Assembly: GCA_016234535.1 (NCBI GenBank)
Contig: JACRBH010000168.1
Coordinates: 1 to 64,000, forward strand
Length of the DNA: 64,000 bases
Reading direction: 5' to 3'
Source: Chloroflexota bacterium
GTDB lineage: Bacteria > Chloroflexota > Anaerolineae > Anaerolineales > Villigracilaceae
Of the stretch, positions 29,535-38,448 are shown piece after piece; the stretch's first letter is position 1, and each line of letters opens with the position of its first letter. The translations under genes and the position numbers were made by a program. The notes beneath the pieces were generated by a model that did no database searches, was not told the origin of the DNA, and saw only the letters and a list, made by a program, of their open reading frames with translations.

Positions 29535-30613
29535 CAACCCCTCACACTCACAACTCCCCCACCCTCCTCAAACCCATCAAACCTGTTGGCATTGTCGGCT
29601 ACGGCGCGTATGTGCCGCGCTACCGCCTGCCCGCCAAAGAAGTCGCGCGCGTATGGACAGGCAAGACCAGCGGACTTCCCATCAAAGAGAAAGCTGTGCC
29701 CGGCCTCGATGAAGATGTGATCACCATGTCCATCGAAGCGGCGCGCAACGCCATGCTCCGCGCGCAAATTGACCCGACAGAATTGCGGGCGGTTTGGGTC
29801 GGGTCAGAGTCGCATCCGTATGCGGTCAAGCCAACATCCACGTTGGTCGCTGAAGCGATTGGCGCAGTCCCCAACACGCAAGCCGCAGATTGGGAATTCG
29901 CCTGTAAAGCGGGCACTGAAGCTCTCGTCGCCGCAATGGGCTTGGTCGGCTCGGGCATGGGACATTACGCGATGGCCATCGGCATGGACACCGCGCAAGG
30001 CAAACCCGGCGACGCGCTCGAATACACCGCGGGCGCGGGCGGCGGCGCGTACATCATCGGTCCCGCCGAAGAGTCGCTGGCGGTCATCAACGCCTCGTAT
30101 TCCTACGTCACCGACACGCCCGATTTCTGGCGGCGCGAATATCAAAAATATCCCGAGCACGGAATGCGCTTCACGGGCGAGCCAGCCTACTTCAAGCACA
30201 TCACCGAAGCCGCCACGCATTTGATGGAAGCATCAGGCACAACCGCCAAAGATTACAAGTGGGCCATCTTCCATCAGCCGAACACAAAATTTCCGCAGCG
30301 TGTCGCAGGTCAACTCGGATTTTCCGCGGAACAAATTGCACCGGGACTTCTAGTCCACACGATTGGGAATACTTACGCGGGCGCAGCCATGATCGGCCTG
30401 ACCGCGACTCTCGACATCGCCCAGCCCGGTGACAGAATCCTCGTCGTCTCTTTCGGGTCGGGAGCTGGCTCAGACGCCTTTGACATTCTCGTCACTGACA
30501 AAGTCACCGCCCGCCAGGGTCTCGCCACGAAGACACAGGAATACATCGCGCGCCGTACAGAAATAGATTACGCAACCTATGTCAGGTATCGCGGCAAGTT
30601 GGCGATGAAATAG
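29531..30613 (+). CDS. Hydroxymethylglutaryl-CoA synthase, archaeal-type
   Basis: [26 protein letters not shown] catalytic Cys region, archaeal-like length (~350 aa). Confidence 0.9.
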   Translation: MTTPHTHNSPTLLKPIKPVGIVGYGAYVPRYRLPAKEVARVWTGKTSGLPIKEKAVPGLDEDVITMSIEAARNAMLRAQIDPTELRAVWVGSESHPYAVKPTSTLVAEAIGAVPNTQAADWEFACKAGTEALVAAMGLVGSGMGHYAMAIGMDTAQGKPGDALEYTAGAGGGAYIIGPAEESLAVINASYSYVTDTPDFWRREYQKYPEHGMRFTGEPAYFKHITEAATHLMEASGTTAKDYKWAIFHQPNTKFPQRVAGQLGFSAEQIAPGLLVHTIGNTYAGAAMIGLTATLDIAQPGDRILVVSFGSGAGSDAFDILVTDKVTARQGLATKTQEYIARRTEIDYATYVRYRGKLAMK

Positions 30614-30620
30614 AAATTTC

Positions 30621-30715
30621 CGTCATTGCGAGGAGGGCTTCAGCCCGGCGAAGCAATCTCGCTCGTTGAGTTGGAGATTGCTTCGGGCAAAGGACAGAGC
30701 GCCCTCGCAATGACG
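30621..30715. repeat. Family A palindromic repeat copy
   Basis: CGTCATTGCGAGGAGGGC…GCCCTCGCAATGACG. Confidence 0.9.
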
Positions 30716-30729
30716 AACAAGGACAACAC

Positions 30730-31890
30730 ATGACAGAAGTCGTTATCGCAGGTATCGGACAAACACAAGTCGGCGAACATTGGGAGATCAGTTTACGCGA
30801 TCTCGCTCTCGACGCCATTCAAGCCGCGCACAAAGATTCGGGCGGGTTGAAACCGCAGGCATTATTCGTCGGCAATATGCTCGCGCCGAATCTTTCAGGG
30901 CAGGCGCACCTCGGCGCGCTCATCGCGGATTATGCCGGGCTGACGGGCATCGAAGCCGTCACTGTTGAAGCGGCGGGCGCATCCGGCGGGGCGGCGCTCC
31001 GTCAGGGTTACCTCGCAGTTGCCAGCGGCATGGTCGATGCGGCGCTCGTCGTCGGCATTGAAAAGTTTACAGACAAAATCGGCGCAATGGTTGATGAAGC
31101 GCTTGCCACTACATCGGATTCGGATTTTGAAGCCGTGCAGGGATTGAATCCCACCGCCCAGGCCGCGCTGTTGATGAGGCGTTACATGCACGAGAACAAC
31201 GTCCCCGCCGATGGGTTTGCTGGTTTCGCACTCACCGCGCACATGAACGGCGTTGCAAATAAGAATGCCATGTTTAGAAAAGCGATCAAGCCTGAGACGT
31301 ACCACAAAGCAGATATGGTCAGCGATCCGATCAATATGTTCGATGTTGCCCCGAATGCGGACGGCGCTGCCGCGCTCGTTCTGACTCGCCGCGACCTGCT
31401 CCCGTCCGATTATAAAAATCCACTCGTGAAGATTGCCGGCTCCGCCGCATCCTCAGACACATTGGCATTGCACGACAGAAAAGATATTTTGTACTTTGAC
31501 ACCGCGCAAATTTCCGCGGGCAAAGCTATGAAACAAGCGGGAATCATTTTGGATCAAATCAGCTTCTTCGAATATCATGATGCATTCAGCATTTTCGCCG
31601 CGCTATCTTTGGAAGCGGTCGGGTTTGCGATTAAAGGCAAAGGCTGGAAACTTGCCGCAGAAAATGAAATCAGCTTGAAAGGTAAGATTCCCTGCGCCAC
31701 GATGGGCGGCATGAAAGCGCGCGGATTCCCCGGCGGCGCTGCGGGTGTGTATCAAGCCGTCGAAGCAGTCACCCAGTTACGAGGTCAGGCGGGAGCGAAC
31801 CAGATTGCAAATGCAAAGTTTGGACTCATCCAATCCCTCGGCGGGCCGGCATCCACGGCGGTCAGTCATATTTTGCAGAGGATGGATTAA
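30730..31890 (+). CDS. Thiolase-family acetyl-CoA acetyltransferase (archaeal/SCP-x type)
   Basis: VTVEAAGASGGAALRQG, EYHDAFSIFAALSLEAVGF, CATMGGMKARGFPGGAAG. Confidence 0.85.
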   Translation: MTEVVIAGIGQTQVGEHWEISLRDLALDAIQAAHKDSGGLKPQALFVGNMLAPNLSGQAHLGALIADYAGLTGIEAVTVEAAGASGGAALRQGYLAVASGMVDAALVVGIEKFTDKIGAMVDEALATTSDSDFEAVQGLNPTAQAALLMRRYMHENNVPADGFAGFALTAHMNGVANKNAMFRKAIKPETYHKADMVSDPINMFDVAPNADGAAALVLTRRDLLPSDYKNPLVKIAGSAASSDTLALHDRKDILYFDTAQISAGKAMKQAGIILDQISFFEYHDAFSIFAALSLEAVGFAIKGKGWKLAAENEISLKGKIPCATMGGMKARGFPGGAAGVYQAVEAVTQLRGQAGANQIANAKFGLIQSLGGPASTAVSHILQRMD

Positions 31891-31946
31891 GATGGACGGT
31901 GGACCGTAGACGGTAACCAACGGTCTATCGTCCACCGTCTACGGTC
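31891..31946. repeat. Palindromic GATGGACGGTGGACCGTAGACGGT…ACCGTCTACGGTC repeat (family D)
   Basis: Inverted repeat between convergent genes; related sequence inside folC at 56290. Confidence 0.65.
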
Positions 31947-34096
31947 TTAAGATTGATTTCCAAAGAATTGACTTGCAACACTTCTCCCCTCAACTCAACC
32001 TGATCTTCTCCAGACCCAAAGAACGTCCAGAAGACGGTATGAGATTGATCTGTTTCAAGCATGACAGAAATGGCTGGCTCTTTGTGACCATAATATTTTG
32101 AACGCCAGCCGCGCATGCTGTTCGGGTCGGCGCGGACAATCGAAAGTTCCTGCTTCCCACTCAATACGCCTGTTTGAAATTTACACATGCTCGATTCATA
32201 TTTGAGGTGAATTGAATTTTTATTTTCTTCAAAAGGCGCATCATTCAACAACCAATGAAGTGAATAATGATGCGGCTCGTTCGCATCCAGATGGTCAACA
32301 ACCAGCCAGCGGTCACCATCGAGCGCCATGACAGTCCGCTTGTGTGTGACAGGTTTATACCCGTTATGCTCACCCTGCCAGAGCCTGTCAGTTTGTTGAA
32401 GAACTTTTCCCTTTGACCAATCCGTCCACACAAAGCGGCTGATCATCTTCATTTGATCCCTGGAATCAACAATCACTGTATTATGCGCGGAGGTGTGCGC
32501 CAGCCCGTTGCGCCAGATGCCTTTGCCGCTGTATAAGTAAGTCCCTGCATCAGAGGCGATGTTGATTCCATTAAGCCACAGGTCAACGTGGAGTTGATCC
32601 GCGTGGGACGGGCGCTCCTGGAAATCGGTACAGCGGATGACGGCCTTGCTGTTTGTGTTGCGGAGGATGTACATTCCGCCCTTGGGAAATGAGTCACCGC
32701 GAAGCACGCGAATGTCGCCAAGTTTCTTTCCTATTTCTTCTTTCTTCATGCTCCCTACAGTGCTACATAACCAAAACACATCCTCATCCCACGCCCCTGA
32801 CTCAAACATGCGCTCGCCTTTGGTGATGACAGAACCTAGCTGCAGCAGCGGACGGTAATCAGTGAAGTCACAATTATTTAACGGCAACACCAACGCGCCG
32901 TCGTTTGAGCCGTAGACGGGCATTTGTCCTGTTTGCGGGTCGATGAGTTTTGAGAGGTATTGGATGGAGTTCGCGATGGATTTTTGTAGTTGGGTGGAAA
33001 GTGGGAAGTGGTTTATGTCTCCAAGTCGCATTGCATACAAATAGATATGAAGAACAAAGCGATGGTAGTTGAGCGAGTACATCGAATAACTGCCATCGGA
33101 GAAAATTTGTTTTACGGCTTCCTGTTCGAGTAGTTCACGGCCTGTGGAGAAATATTTTTCAGAATCTTTCAATTCAGGAAAAAGCAGTCCCACCATCCAT
33201 AAGCCGAAGGCCTCACTGATGGTGTGATTGCTGCGCGTGGAAATGGCGTAGTCAATATTCTTGTAGATTCGCTCGGCCTGGGCGGCGACGTAAGCGGTAA
33301 ATTGGGCAATTTGTAATTGGGTCGTGGATGGAGAATTGATAAATGCGTAAAAGCCGAATGTCCACGCCATAAGACGCAGGGCGATCTCCTGTCCGTCCTT
33401 CCAGTTCGCGCCTGTGTTGGGTGGGTTATGTTCCGCCCAATCCGAAATCAAGTTCCAGAAGGCTTCGGCATATTTTTCATCTTTGGCGGCGGCGTAGGCG
33501 CGGACGAGGGTGTAGATAAATGCAAATCGATTCGGCTCCCAGATGAATTTGATGTCCACTTCAGTTTGAAAATGTCTTTGCGAGGCGGGCACTTGCTCTT
33601 CCCGCCGAAGCAATCCCCTACTATTAGTGGGAGACCGCTTCGGCAAAAACCAAGAGCGCCTCGCAGCGACATTATCATCGGAGATTTGCGACCAATGCTT
33701 GCTTGAATCCAGTTTGATTCCTGAAACAGGGTCTTTGTGCCAATCGGGGGGAAAACCTGTTTTCTGGAATTCATGCGCGAAATATTTTATTTCACCGTTG
33801 AGGATGCGGTTTGCTTCGCTGATGGCGGGATCGCGGAATTCAGGGCGGGGGGACCCCGCCCCTACGTGGAAGAATTGAGGGGAATTTTGTTTGCGCCAAT
33901 TTGCGTATGACTCGGGCTGGGATGGAATATTTTTCTTCAACCACGTTTCAAGCGGACGATCTGTCCATTTGCAGATTGGCGTCTGCAAGCGGATGATGCC
34001 GGTGCGGAGGCGAAATGCATAAGCGAAACGAAATGTCAACCAACGCAGACCAAGCTGACGGTAGAGCGAAGCGAGTGTTCGGAACCTAGTCAACAT
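31925..34096 (-). CDS. Heparinase II/III-family protein (alginate-lyase-like)
   Basis: VDIKFIWEPNRF, RSNHTISEAFGLWMVGLLFPEL, RPSHADQLHVDLWLNG. Confidence 0.85.
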   Translation of the reverse strand: MLTRFRTLASLYRQLGLRWLTFRFAYAFRLRTGIIRLQTPICKWTDRPLETWLKKNIPSQPESYANWRKQNSPQFFHVGAGSPRPEFRDPAISEANRILNGEIKYFAHEFQKTGFPPDWHKDPVSGIKLDSSKHWSQISDDNVAARRSWFLPKRSPTNSRGLLRREEQVPASQRHFQTEVDIKFIWEPNRFAFIYTLVRAYAAAKDEKYAEAFWNLISDWAEHNPPNTGANWKDGQEIALRLMAWTFGFYAFINSPSTTQLQIAQFTAYVAAQAERIYKNIDYAISTRSNHTISEAFGLWMVGLLFPELKDSEKYFSTGRELLEQEAVKQIFSDGSYSMYSLNYHRFVLHIYLYAMRLGDINHFPLSTQLQKSIANSIQYLSKLIDPQTGQMPVYGSNDGALVLPLNNCDFTDYRPLLQLGSVITKGERMFESGAWDEDVFWLCSTVGSMKKEEIGKKLGDIRVLRGDSFPKGGMYILRNTNSKAVIRCTDFQERPSHADQLHVDLWLNGINIASDAGTYLYSGKGIWRNGLAHTSAHNTVIVDSRDQMKMISRFVWTDWSKGKVLQQTDRLWQGEHNGYKPVTHKRTVMALDGDRWLVVDHLDANEPHHYSLHWLLNDAPFEENKNSIHLKYESSMCKFQTGVLSGKQELSIVRADPNSMRGWRSKYYGHKEPAISVMLETDQSHTVFWTFFGSGEDQVELRGEVLQVNSLEINLKTVDGGR
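33572..33672. repeat. Family A palindromic repeat embedded in frame in the heparinase-like CDS
   Basis: ATGTCTTTGCGAGGCGGGC…GAAGCAATCCCC…GCCTCGCAGCGACAT; ORF stays open through it. Confidence 0.9.
33843..33868. repeat. Family C palindrome embedded in the same CDS
   Basis: GGGCGGGGGGACCCCGCCCCTACGTG, encodes HVGAGSPRP on minus strand. Confidence 0.7.
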
Positions 34097-35108
34097 TCTT
34101 TAATTTGGAAGCGTGACGGGACAGGAAAATCCAAATAAGCGGTAATCCCAAAAAGATGAACGGTGCTGCGATCTGATGTCCGCGCGCCCACACATACGAA
34201 AGAAATCCTGCGAACAAAGTTAATAGGATGTACAGGGAGCTGACTGTTGAGTGTTTATAACCGCCAATCACCAATCGCTGAAATAAATGGGAACGATGTG
34301 CTGAAAAAATCTTCTCACCTTTGAACAGGCGGTGGAGGAAGGTTAAACCCGCATCCATGATGAAGGACCACAAGAGGAGTGTGCCGAGCATCAATGCGTC
34401 ACCGCCTTTCTCAGCGGAGAGCAGCGGCAGAACCGCGAAACTATAACCAAGAAATGTACTGGCAACGTCGCCCATGAAAATTTTCGCGGGCGACCAGTTG
34501 TGCCCAAGAAAACCCAAACTGCCTGCGGCAATCGAGAGTGCGATCCAAAACACAAACGAGTTTCCCCAATGGCCGCTTGCATAGGTAAGAGACATCCAGC
34601 CAAGTCCCGCAGCTAATGCAACACCGCCTGCGATGCCGTCGATGCCATCCATGAAATTATAAGCATTCGTTAATCCAACGATCCACAAAAACGTAATTAC
34701 GATTCCAAAGACACCGAGTTGAAGTTCACCAAACATGGGAATCGTGACGGCCTTGAAATATCCCATGCCAATGATGGAAACCACAGCGATAATTCCCTGC
34801 ACCGCAAAGCGAATTTTTGGCGAAAGTGATTTGACATCATCCCACCAACCCATCCATGCGACGACACTGCCGCATACGATATAGATCAATCTGCGGCTTA
34901 CATCCGTTTCATTCGCAGACACCAAGGCCGTTCCCAAAACAATGACAACAATCGCCAACCCGCCGCCGCGCGGGATGGGAGCGGAATGCATACTGCGGTC
35001 ATTGGGATGATCGAGCAATTGGCCTTTGACCACCCAGCAGCGAATCAAATAGACGAGGACGCAGGAAAGGATGGTGAGAAGGATGAAGATGATGATGATT
35101 TGATTCAT
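34086..35108 (-). CDS. Glycosyltransferase family 4 (WecA/MraY-like undecaprenyl-phosphate sugar-1-P transferase)
   Basis: DHPNDRSMHSAPIPRGGG, NAYNFMDGIDGIAGG, FMGDVASTFLG, HRSHLFQRL. Confidence 0.9.
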   Translation of the reverse strand: MNQIIIIFILLTILSCVLVYLIRCWVVKGQLLDHPNDRSMHSAPIPRGGGLAIVVIVLGTALVSANETDVSRRLIYIVCGSVVAWMGWWDDVKSLSPKIRFAVQGIIAVVSIIGMGYFKAVTIPMFGELQLGVFGIVITFLWIVGLTNAYNFMDGIDGIAGGVALAAGLGWMSLTYASGHWGNSFVFWIALSIAAGSLGFLGHNWSPAKIFMGDVASTFLGYSFAVLPLLSAEKGGDALMLGTLLLWSFIMDAGLTFLHRLFKGEKIFSAHRSHLFQRLVIGGYKHSTVSSLYILLTLFAGFLSYVWARGHQIAAPFIFLGLPLIWIFLSRHASKLKNVD

Positions 35109-35247
35109 TGAAATTATTGTAAGCGAGATTTTCGCTTCGCGCTTAATATGGAAGTTGATTCTGTTTCGACGGACATTACGCTCATCCCGTAGCCGCCCGA
35201 CGATAAACCGTCGGGCTATTCGTACAAAGCCCGCTCAAGCGGACTAC

Positions 35248-36120
35248 TCAAAACTTCAACTCAAGTTTTATCCCATCTTCAAATGAATGAGGTTGATAAT
35301 TGAAATCCCTTTGCGCCTCTTCATAAGAAAAATCCTTGTTCTCATTCAAACGCAAGACCTGTTCAGATTTGATGGGGAACGGAATATGAATCCGCTCGAA
35401 TAACCTTAGCATATTCACCACAGGCGCAGACGGCACATGGATTTTCCAGACGCGCTTGTTCATTTGCTTTGCAATCGTATCAATGACCTGATTATATGTG
35501 AGCGGATGTTTGCCAGCAATGTTGTAGCTGTTACGGATCGTTTTGTCAGAAACCAAACAACCCAAGATAGCTTGCGCCACGTCATCCACATAGATGGGCT
35601 GCTGCAAATAATTCCCGTCACCGAAGACGGGAAAGAACGGCAAAATACGAAGCCATCGAATCAAACGGCAAATGTTGCGGTCACGGTCGCTGCCGTAGAT
35701 CATGGTGGGACGCAGGATGGTGTAATCAAGTCCGCTGGTTTGGATGGCGTCCTCGGCGGCAATACGAACTGTTTTGCTGCCCGCGTTTAATTGAGTGAAG
35801 ATGGCTGTTGTGCTGACGAAGACCGCGCGCTGAATCCCCGCATCCAATGCGGCGCGGATGATGGAGTCCGCGTGGCCGAAGCCGAGTGAGGCGATGTTGA
35901 CAAGAGCATCTGTCCCGCGCATCGAAGCGGATAATGCTTGAGCCTCAGAGACATCCCCTAACGCCCACTCAATTTTCGGCTGAGTCAGAAGCGAGCGGTT
36001 ACTCGTCGCGCGATAGAGACAGCGGACTTCAAATCCATTTTGCAATAATAAGGGGATGACGCGCGAGCCTGTAAATCCCGTTGCGCCTGTGACGAATATT
36101 TTCATAAAAGATTCAACCAC
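35248..36120 (-). CDS. NAD-dependent epimerase/dehydratase
   Basis: FVTGATGFTGSRVIPLLL Rossmann motif, YVDDVAQAI; start may be MKIFVTG (36105). Confidence 0.85.
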   Translation of the reverse strand: MVESFMKIFVTGATGFTGSRVIPLLLQNGFEVRCLYRATSNRSLLTQPKIEWALGDVSEAQALSASMRGTDALVNIASLGFGHADSIIRAALDAGIQRAVFVSTTAIFTQLNAGSKTVRIAAEDAIQTSGLDYTILRPTMIYGSDRDRNICRLIRWLRILPFFPVFGDGNYLQQPIYVDDVAQAILGCLVSDKTIRNSYNIAGKHPLTYNQVIDTIAKQMNKRVWKIHVPSAPVVNMLRLFERIHIPFPIKSEQVLRLNENKDFSYEEAQRDFNYQPHSFEDGIKLELKF

Positions 36121-36172
36121 AAAGGAAAACCGTCTAAACCTTTGTGACTCTTTGTGCTCCTTTGTGGTTTAT
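36116..36172. repeat. Family B palindromic repeat copy
   Basis: ACCACAAAGGAAAACC…CTCCTTTGTGGTTTA. Confidence 0.7.
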
Positions 36173-37410
36173 AGTTTTTTAACCAGTGATTCAAGCAAAC
36201 CGAGGGTTTCATTTAATTTATCACGGCGGTCAAGATTCTTGACCAGATACGCGCGCGCATTCAATCCCACTTGCTTTACGCGCTGCGGCGCATTCGAAAG
36301 ATCGAGAATTGTTTCTGCAAGCTGCTCATCATTGCCAGGTTGAACGAATAGGCCTCCGTCGGAAGATTCGATCACATCACGCACGACACCGTCAATCACC
36401 AGAACAGTCCCGCGCGCGGCGGCCATGTAATCAAAGACTTTGTTTGGGTATGTGGTGCGAAACATGGGAACATCCTGAAGAATCGCAAGGCATACATCCG
36501 ATGAAGCGATCACGAGCGGCATTTCCTTTTTAGGGCAAACGCCCGCAAAAATAACATTCGATAAATTCATGCGCTTTGATTCGGATTCAAGGCGCGCGCG
36601 TTCCTTGCCATCGCCAAAAAGCACAAAGCGGATTTTCGAAACTTCGTTCAATCTTTCCGCCGCGCGCAAAATGGTGTCAATATCGTTGGCCTGCCCAAGC
36701 GCGCCCGCATACAGCACAACGAATTTATTTTCCAATCCAAATTTGTTGCGGATGGACGAACCGTCCACATCAGGGTTGAACATATCCACATCTGTGCCGT
36801 AGGGAATATAAGTTATCTTATTTTCAGGCACGTCTTTGCCAAGCATGTATTCCTTATACGCGGGTGAATTAACAAGAATGTGCGTAGCACGCGCATACAA
36901 AAAATTTTCGAGCCAGCGCGCGAGTGCGATGACAATCGGATTTTTCAACACGCCCATACTCACACCGAACTCAGGCCACAGGTCGCGCACTTCCAGCAAA
37001 AACGGTTTGCGCCGAATCAACGCCACGACCCAGGCAGACACTGCTTGAAAAATCGGCGGCGTCGTGCCCATGATGATGTCGGCATCTTTTACTGTCAGCG
37101 CAGTCCATACCGAACTGAACATAAAACTAAAAAACGAAATGACGCGCCAGAAATAACTGCGATGTAATGCAGGAAAAATATAGGAGCGCAAAATTCTCAC
37201 GCCGCCAATTATTTGCTCTGCGAATAACCCAGTCCGCGCCACCGTGCGCTGTCCCGTTTGATAGTTCAAGTCACTGGCAACAATCACCAGTTCATGTCCG
37301 CGACTGCGTAAAAATTGCGCCATCTCAAAATGGCGCGTATGCCCCGGCTCATCTGGTGAGACGAAGGCCTGATTGATCAACAAAATTTTCATGAACGAAT
37401 TTCGAATCAC
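36169..37410 (-). CDS. Glycosyltransferase family 4 (WbuB-like)
   Basis: MKILLINQAFVSPDEPGHTRHFEMAQFLRSRGHEL…, GT4 C-terminal EGG-like region. Confidence 0.9.
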   Translation of the reverse strand: MIRNSFMKILLINQAFVSPDEPGHTRHFEMAQFLRSRGHELVIVASDLNYQTGQRTVARTGLFAEQIIGGVRILRSYIFPALHRSYFWRVISFFSFMFSSVWTALTVKDADIIMGTTPPIFQAVSAWVVALIRRKPFLLEVRDLWPEFGVSMGVLKNPIVIALARWLENFLYARATHILVNSPAYKEYMLGKDVPENKITYIPYGTDVDMFNPDVDGSSIRNKFGLENKFVVLYAGALGQANDIDTILRAAERLNEVSKIRFVLFGDGKERARLESESKRMNLSNVIFAGVCPKKEMPLVIASSDVCLAILQDVPMFRTTYPNKVFDYMAAARGTVLVIDGVVRDVIESSDGGLFVQPGNDEQLAETILDLSNAPQRVKQVGLNARAYLVKNLDRRDKLNETLGLLESLVKKL

Positions 37411-38384
37411 TCCGCAAGCTTAAACTTCTTGAAGACCCACGGCGCACCGCCCGCCACCCAAAAACCGATCAGCGAATAACGCACAAATCTCAGCGCATAA
37501 GAAATGAGATCATCATTACGCGGGAATATCTGACCAAGTCCCATATAAAGGATGAGGACTCCGACCAGGCCGATGACGTAACGAATGGCGCGCTTCTGAA
37601 TCGGACCTGCGGCCTGATACCCGCCGATGGACATGATCCACGCCGCGCCAGCCGCCAGCCCGAATAAGATCCCAGCCGAGGTGAAGGTACTGTCTGGGTT
37701 AACCGGGGCAGGCACTTCGGCGTTCGCCTGAGCCGCGTTATTGATCCACGCCTCAGGGACTTGAAAGCCGCTTCTTAAAGATGTCGCGCCAAATCCCAGC
37801 AGGATAAAAAGCATTGACACGATGAATGCGATCGTGATCTGTTGGCTGAGAGTCTTTGGGCCAACCCATGCAGCAATCGGGTCCCAGAAACGCAAAAAGG
37901 CCCATAACAACGCGGCGCCCAACAGCCATCCAAAGACAACATCATGCGGAAAATGCGCGGCCAGAAAGATGCGCGAGAAGCCGATCAGGAATATCAGTAC
38001 GATTGCAGTGACCCACACCCAGGTACGCTTGTAATAAGCGGCGATCATCCCCCAGATACTGATCGCGTTTTGCGCGTGACCGGATGGGATGCCAAAGGTT
38101 GTCTCGGTTGTCCAAAGCGCCCGCACATGTGAACTCGCCCAATAGGGGCGCGGCCCGGCAAATACTAATTTGAAAATATTATTGAACAAATTACTTGTTA
38201 CAAGAATTACCCCCACCCGCAAACCAAGAGCAGAATCAATGCTCCAGTAGATCAGCGGCAATACAAGTAAAAAGAATTCCTCGTTGCCAAGGAAGCTAAA
38301 AAAACGCATGGGGGCAATTAACCAGTCCCCCGCGCCTTGAAGTGTGATAATAAGAGAAATACCGAAATCAATCAGTGCCTGCAT
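37407..38384 (-). CDS. PAP2-family membrane phosphatase
   Basis: KLVFAGPRPYW, GIPSGHAQNA, RIFLAAHFPHDVVFGW; start placed at MQALIDFG. Confidence 0.85.
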   Translation of the reverse strand: MQALIDFGISLIITLQGAGDWLIAPMRFFSFLGNEEFFLLVLPLIYWSIDSALGLRVGVILVTSNLFNNIFKLVFAGPRPYWASSHVRALWTTETTFGIPSGHAQNAISIWGMIAAYYKRTWVWVTAIVLIFLIGFSRIFLAAHFPHDVVFGWLLGAALLWAFLRFWDPIAAWVGPKTLSQQITIAFIVSMLFILLGFGATSLRSGFQVPEAWINNAAQANAEVPAPVNPDSTFTSAGILFGLAAGAAWIMSIGGYQAAGPIQKRAIRYVIGLVGVLILYMGLGQIFPRNDDLISYALRFVRYSLIGFWVAGGAPWVFKKFKLAE

Positions 38385-38448
38385 AATCAATCCTCCAGTA
38401 TTGCTTTTTGAATTGACGAACCTGCGGCTTTTATTGTACACTCAAAGC

